Positions 60,988-64,000 of a stretch of 64,000 nt of DNA are shown piece after piece; position 1 is the first letter of the stretch, and the number at the start of each line of letters is the position of its first letter. The notes beneath the pieces are model-generated. The model saw only the letters and a program-made list of their open reading frames with translations, had not been told where the DNA came from and did no database searches. A program made the position numbers and the translations under genes. The DNA is from an uncultured Pirellulaceae bacterium. Its GTDB lineage: Bacteria; Planctomycetota; Planctomycetia; Pirellulales; Pirellulaceae. The stretch spans positions 248,001 to 312,000 of the forward strand of contig CALKGE010000001.1 in assembly GCA_938084685.1 (NCBI GenBank). Direction: 5' to 3'.

Positions 60988-62094
60988 ATGAAACGTACTG
61001 TTATCGCCATACTGATGTGCATCACAACGGTATTTTTTGCGCCACTCCGCTGCTACGCGGAAGGCGAATGGGAAATCACATCGGAAAGTGAGAAAGCTGT
61101 CGAACGGGGTCTGGCATGGCTGGCCCGAAATCAGGGACCCGCCGGGAACTGGGAAAGCCAGGACCTGGGCCTGGTGGCACTTGGTGCGATGGCATTTCTC
61201 TCAGCAGGACATGCCCCTGGTCGAAGCCAATACGGAGACAATGTTAAGCGGGCGTTGGATTATATTATCGTCAATGCCAAACCCTCCGGGCTGTTAAACG
61301 TAACCAGTGAAGGCCGTGATATGTATAACCACGGTTTGGCCACCTTCTGTTTGACTCAGGCTTATGGAAACGTTCCTGACCGTCGACTCGGCAAAGTGCT
61401 TGATAAAGGGATCCAGTTAATCTGTAACGTGCAGTGCGATGACGGAGGCTGGGATTACGTGGCCCGGCAGCAGAGTCGTGGACACGATCTATCACTAGCG
61501 GTGATGCAGGCGAAAGCATTGCGAGGTGCAACGGATATCGGGCTGGACATTCCACCGCAGGTCATCGAAAAAGCGATCGCTTCTGTGCGAGGTTACTACC
61601 GCCCGCTGGCCGCCGCCGACGGAAAACAGTATGGGACGGACCCTCTGGGGGCTCGGCCTGGGGCATTTACCTACAGTGGCGGAAAAGTTACCACAGCCAT
61701 GGCTGCTGCTGGAGCAGTCTGTCTTCAGGAATTTGGTCAGTATGATGATTTTCGTATTCCCCGCAGTCTTGATTATGTAGCGAATGACATTCAAAAGATG
61801 CCCGTGCGAACAGGGCACATCCCCTTTGATGCGTACACCATGTTTTATGTGGGGCAAGGGCTTTATCAGGTGGGTGGACAGCGGTGGAAAACGAATTATC
61901 CCATCATTAGGGATGCTATTGTAAAGTCCCAGTACAGTTCTACTCGCCCCGATGTTGACGGTTCGTGGGAAGGTGGCCGAGTGGGGGGTACACCTGGCAA
62001 ACTATTTGGAACTTCTGTCGCTGTTTTTGTTCTCTCGATTCCCAACCGGTATCTACCAATACTGCAAGAAGGTGAATCTCCCAACTCTCAATGA
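60988..62094 (+). CDS. Secreted prenyltransferase/squalene-oxidase-repeat (terpenoid-cyclase fold) protein
   Basis: An upstream extension to 60937 exists, but 60988 opens the signal peptide (MKRTVIAILMCITTVFFAPL) with GTAGA upstream. The product has 368 residues with tandem repeats of alpha/alpha-toroid type: VERGLAWLARNQGPAGNW, VQCDDGGWDYVARQQSRG and FGTSVAVFVLSIPNRYLP. Planctomycete proteins of this family lack the DxDD/DDTAE catalytic acids of true cyclases, and none are visible here, so the fold is probably used for binding or scaffolding. It lies between the NPCBM and BatA-type genes, a combination seen in planctomycete MoxR/BatA gene groups. Confidence 0.88.
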   Translation: MKRTVIAILMCITTVFFAPLRCYAEGEWEITSESEKAVERGLAWLARNQGPAGNWESQDLGLVALGAMAFLSAGHAPGRSQYGDNVKRALDYIIVNAKPSGLLNVTSEGRDMYNHGLATFCLTQAYGNVPDRRLGKVLDKGIQLICNVQCDDGGWDYVARQQSRGHDLSLAVMQAKALRGATDIGLDIPPQVIEKAIASVRGYYRPLAAADGKQYGTDPLGARPGAFTYSGGKVTTAMAAAGAVCLQEFGQYDDFRIPRSLDYVANDIQKMPVRTGHIPFDAYTMFYVGQGLYQVGGQRWKTNYPIIRDAIVKSQYSSTRPDVDGSWEGGRVGGTPGKLFGTSVAVFVLSIPNRYLPILQEGESPNSQ

Positions 62095-62112
62095 CGTCGT
62101 ATTTGTAACTGA

Positions 62113-64000
62113 ATGAATTTTCTCGCTTCCTGGTTTTTACCCGCATTGGCCGCCGTTGCAGGTCCTACGTTGATTCATCTGCTGAATCGACGACGTTACC
62201 GTACCCGGCAATGGGCTGCGATGCAGTTTCTCAGGGAAGCGGTAAAACGCAATCGTCGAGCTATCCAGATACGGGACCTGGTGCTGCTCGCCATCCGTAC
62301 CCTCGTCGTACTGCTGTTTGTGTTGGCCATGGCCAGACCTTACTGGGTCGGAGGAGGCCAGCAGGCCTACAATGGTAGCGAACCTATCCACGCCGTCGTG
62401 GTCCTCGACAACAGCCTCTCCATGGGCTACACCGCCCTGGATAAGTCACTGCTGGACGACGCTAAATCTCAGGCCGCGACTTTCGTAGAAACTCTCCCTT
62501 CTGGCAGCGAAGTTTCCGTCATTCCAATGTGTACTCAGCCTCACTGGTTCAGTGTGGGAGCCTATTCGTCGCGGGAAGATGCGCTGAACGCCATTGAACA
62601 GGTGCGTGTCGTGGATCAGACGGCAAACCTGCGAACTGCTGTAGAGCGAGCAACCTTGGCTTTGCAGCAGGATAGCGGAGTACAAACCAAGCGGGTCATT
62701 ATGCTGGGAGACCTGCAAACTCATGGCTGGCAGGATAACAATCTCGAAGAAACGTTGGCCAGCCTGGGTGACGTGCAAATCGTAGCTGTGCAGCCAGCTG
62801 AAACAGATAATTCATGGATCAGCGATTTTTATCTGAGGGACGGTATCGCGGATGCGGAATCGACCGCTCATTTCATTGGAACTGTACGGCATGAAGGGGT
62901 GGAGTCAAGAAGTAACGTCACCGTTTCGCTGATCATCAATGATCAGGTGGTGGCCGAGCAGATATTACAATTGCAACCCGGTCAAGCGACCGCCGTTCAT
63001 TTTGAACATCAGTTTGTTACGGCCGGGTCTTCGAAAGAACCAGAATTTGCTCGAGCGGAATTGATGCTTGATACTGACCGTCTTCCCATTGATGACCGAC
63101 GTGTCTGCGTTGTTCCGGTCATCGCCCGCGTTCCGGTGGTTTTCATCGACCAGTACGGCTCGGATGAAAATCTCGAACGTGGTCGTCTGGGCGAATCGTT
63201 TATGTTACGACACCTGCTGGCACCTGCATTAGATGACGACATCGAACATAAGTCGCTGATTGATGTTATTCATAGAACCATCGAGAGCTTTACCATCGAA
63301 GATTTACAGGATGCCCGTTGTGTGATCATTTCCGGCAGCGTTGCACCCAACGTTGCGGATGCCGTTACACTCCGCGAATATGCAGAGCAGGGGGGGCAGA
63401 TTCTGATCACTGCTGGTGGGCTCTTTGAAGCAAATGCCTGGAACACCTCAGCCTGGGATGACGGCAATGGATTTCTGCCGATCCCCCTTTCTTCGCAGCC
63501 ACTGGGAAGTCTGCCTCCTGAGAATACTCAACAGTGGCCCACCTTTCGACTCGACCCGGAAACCTTTGATGACCCAATCTACAATCTTCAGATGCCAGAA
63601 GACGAATTTAAGGATTTGGTTTCTGCTCCGATTTTTTACAAGGCCGTCGCTACTGACGACCAGTCTCTGGATGATTTTGACGAAAAGGAATTGGCCCGTG
63701 TTCAGGAAATGCTGGCCAGCAGTACTCCGCAAACCCGATGGCTAAACTGGACCAATCCATTGGGGCGCCACTACAGCGAATTTACGCCCGAACAAATCGT
63801 CGCTCGTAATCGCCCTCGTATCCTGGGACGATATGACAACAAACAACCCTTCCTTGTCGAACGGAAAATTGGTCAGGGACACGTTCAGATTTTAACCTCG
63901 GGAGTTTTTCCTGAATGGAATGACCTTTCTGTTGATACTGGTGTCCTGTTGCTCGATCGCATTGTCCGCACTTCGCTGGTCCGGTCGTTACCTGAACGAA
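62113..64000 (+). CDS. BatA-like protein with von Willebrand A domain (3' end cut by window)
   Basis: The frame opens at ATG 62113, 18 bases after the previous stop, and remains open to base 64000 (629 residues seen). The N-terminus is the BatA module: TM1 with FLASWFLPALAAVAGPTLIH, then the basic LLNRRRYRTRQW. TM2 is LLAIRTLVVLLFVLAMARPYW. A vWA domain with the MIDAS motif D-N-S-L-S-M follows, in HAVVVLDNSLSMGYTA. From about residue 330 there is a receiver-like region with EYAEQGGQILITAGGLF, which looks glutamine-amidotransferase-like. Such proteins act with MoxR ATPases and DUF58 proteins in envelope assembly. I would expect those genes downstream of the window. Confidence 0.92.
   Translation, partial: MNFLASWFLPALAAVAGPTLIHLLNRRRYRTRQWAAMQFLREAVKRNRRAIQIRDLVLLAIRTLVVLLFVLAMARPYWVGGGQQAYNGSEPIHAVVVLDNSLSMGYTALDKSLLDDAKSQAATFVETLPSGSEVSVIPMCTQPHWFSVGAYSSREDALNAIEQVRVVDQTANLRTAVERATLALQQDSGVQTKRVIMLGDLQTHGWQDNNLEETLASLGDVQIVAVQPAETDNSWISDFYLRDGIADAESTAHFIGTVRHEGVESRSNVTVSLIINDQVVAEQILQLQPGQATAVHFEHQFVTAGSSKEPEFARAELMLDTDRLPIDDRRVCVVPVIARVPVVFIDQYGSDENLERGRLGESFMLRHLLAPALDDDIEHKSLIDVIHRTIESFTIEDLQDARCVIISGSVAPNVADAVTLREYAEQGGQILITAGGLFEANAWNTSAWDDGNGFLPIPLSSQPLGSLPPENTQQWPTFRLDPETFDDPIYNLQMPEDEFKDLVSAPIFYKAVATDDQSLDDFDEKELARVQEMLASSTPQTRWLNWTNPLGRHYSEFTPEQIVARNRPRILGRYDNKQPFLVERKIGQGHVQILTSGVFPEWNDLSVDTGVLLLDRIVRTSLVRSLPER

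Overview
The window is a stretch of a Planctomycetota chromosome, most probably a Pirellulales/Planctomycetales-type organism. Three things show this: repeated gene pairs of the planctomycete-specific families DUF1501 with DUF1549/DUF1553 (secreted c-haem proteins), a DUF1552 with DUF1587/1595/1592/1588/1585 pair, and the accompanying DUF1080, ThuA, SMP-30, PPC, Hyi-like and PQQ-propeller proteins. Nearly every product carries an N-terminal signal peptide or a twin-arginine (Tat) leader, so this is mostly a periplasmic inventory. I saw no tRNA, rRNA, CRISPR array, insertion sequence or integrase. Base composition looks even across the window.

Positions 1-45354 are almost entirely minus-strand. 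Read in the direction of transcription, the units are: (i) the RbsB/RbsA/RbsC-type sugar ABC transporter (45354 to 41408); (ii) a lone ATP-synthase c-subunit gene with a structured leader and a terminator (41188 to 40824); (iii) SMP-30 lactonase, AmpG-like MFS transporter, DUF1549/1553 and DUF1501 (40735 to 33834); (iv) DUF1080, alpha/beta hydrolase and Hyi-like isomerase (33706 to 29234); (v) DUF1592-type and DUF1552 (29164 to 25341); (vi) DUF1549/1553 followed by three DUF1501 genes in a row (25197 to 18297) and an isochorismatase-ThuA fusion (18157 to 16574); (vii) a Big2/CX4CH DUF1549 protein, a PPC protein and a cytoplasmic metallophosphoesterase (16470 to 11099); (viii) SMP-30 lactonase and a two-TM protein (10782 to 8924); (ix) a second Big2/CX4CH DUF1549 protein with DUF1501, PPC and DUF1501 (8756 to 1191); and (x) a Gfo/Idh/MocA oxidoreductase cut by the window edge.

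From 45591 the direction changes. A plus-strand group (45591-52176) holds a PQQ-propeller protein, a TauD-type dioxygenase, ThuA, DUF1501, an esterase and an isochorismatase. A convergent metallophosphoesterase follows (53775 to 52192). A long plus-strand operon (53926 to beyond 64000) then encodes a 1560-residue membrane-anchored PA14/propeller protein, an NPCBM protein, a squalene-cyclase-fold repeat protein and a BatA/von Willebrand A protein.

Taken together, the region looks like surface or periplasmic catabolism of glycans or modified sugars: esterases, sugar-acid lactonases, keto-sugar-type domains, an isomerase, oxidoreductases and sugar uptake. These are interleaved with c-haem/DUF1501 modules whose chemistry is unknown. 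The most notable points are two structurally distinct classes of DUF1549 module (CXXCH versus CX4CH haem sites, each with its own partners), a sugar-ABC permease carrying an extra periplasmic lobe, an orphan signal-peptide-bearing AtpE with a structured 5' leader, and a fused versus split isochorismatase/ThuA pair beside DUF1501 genes.
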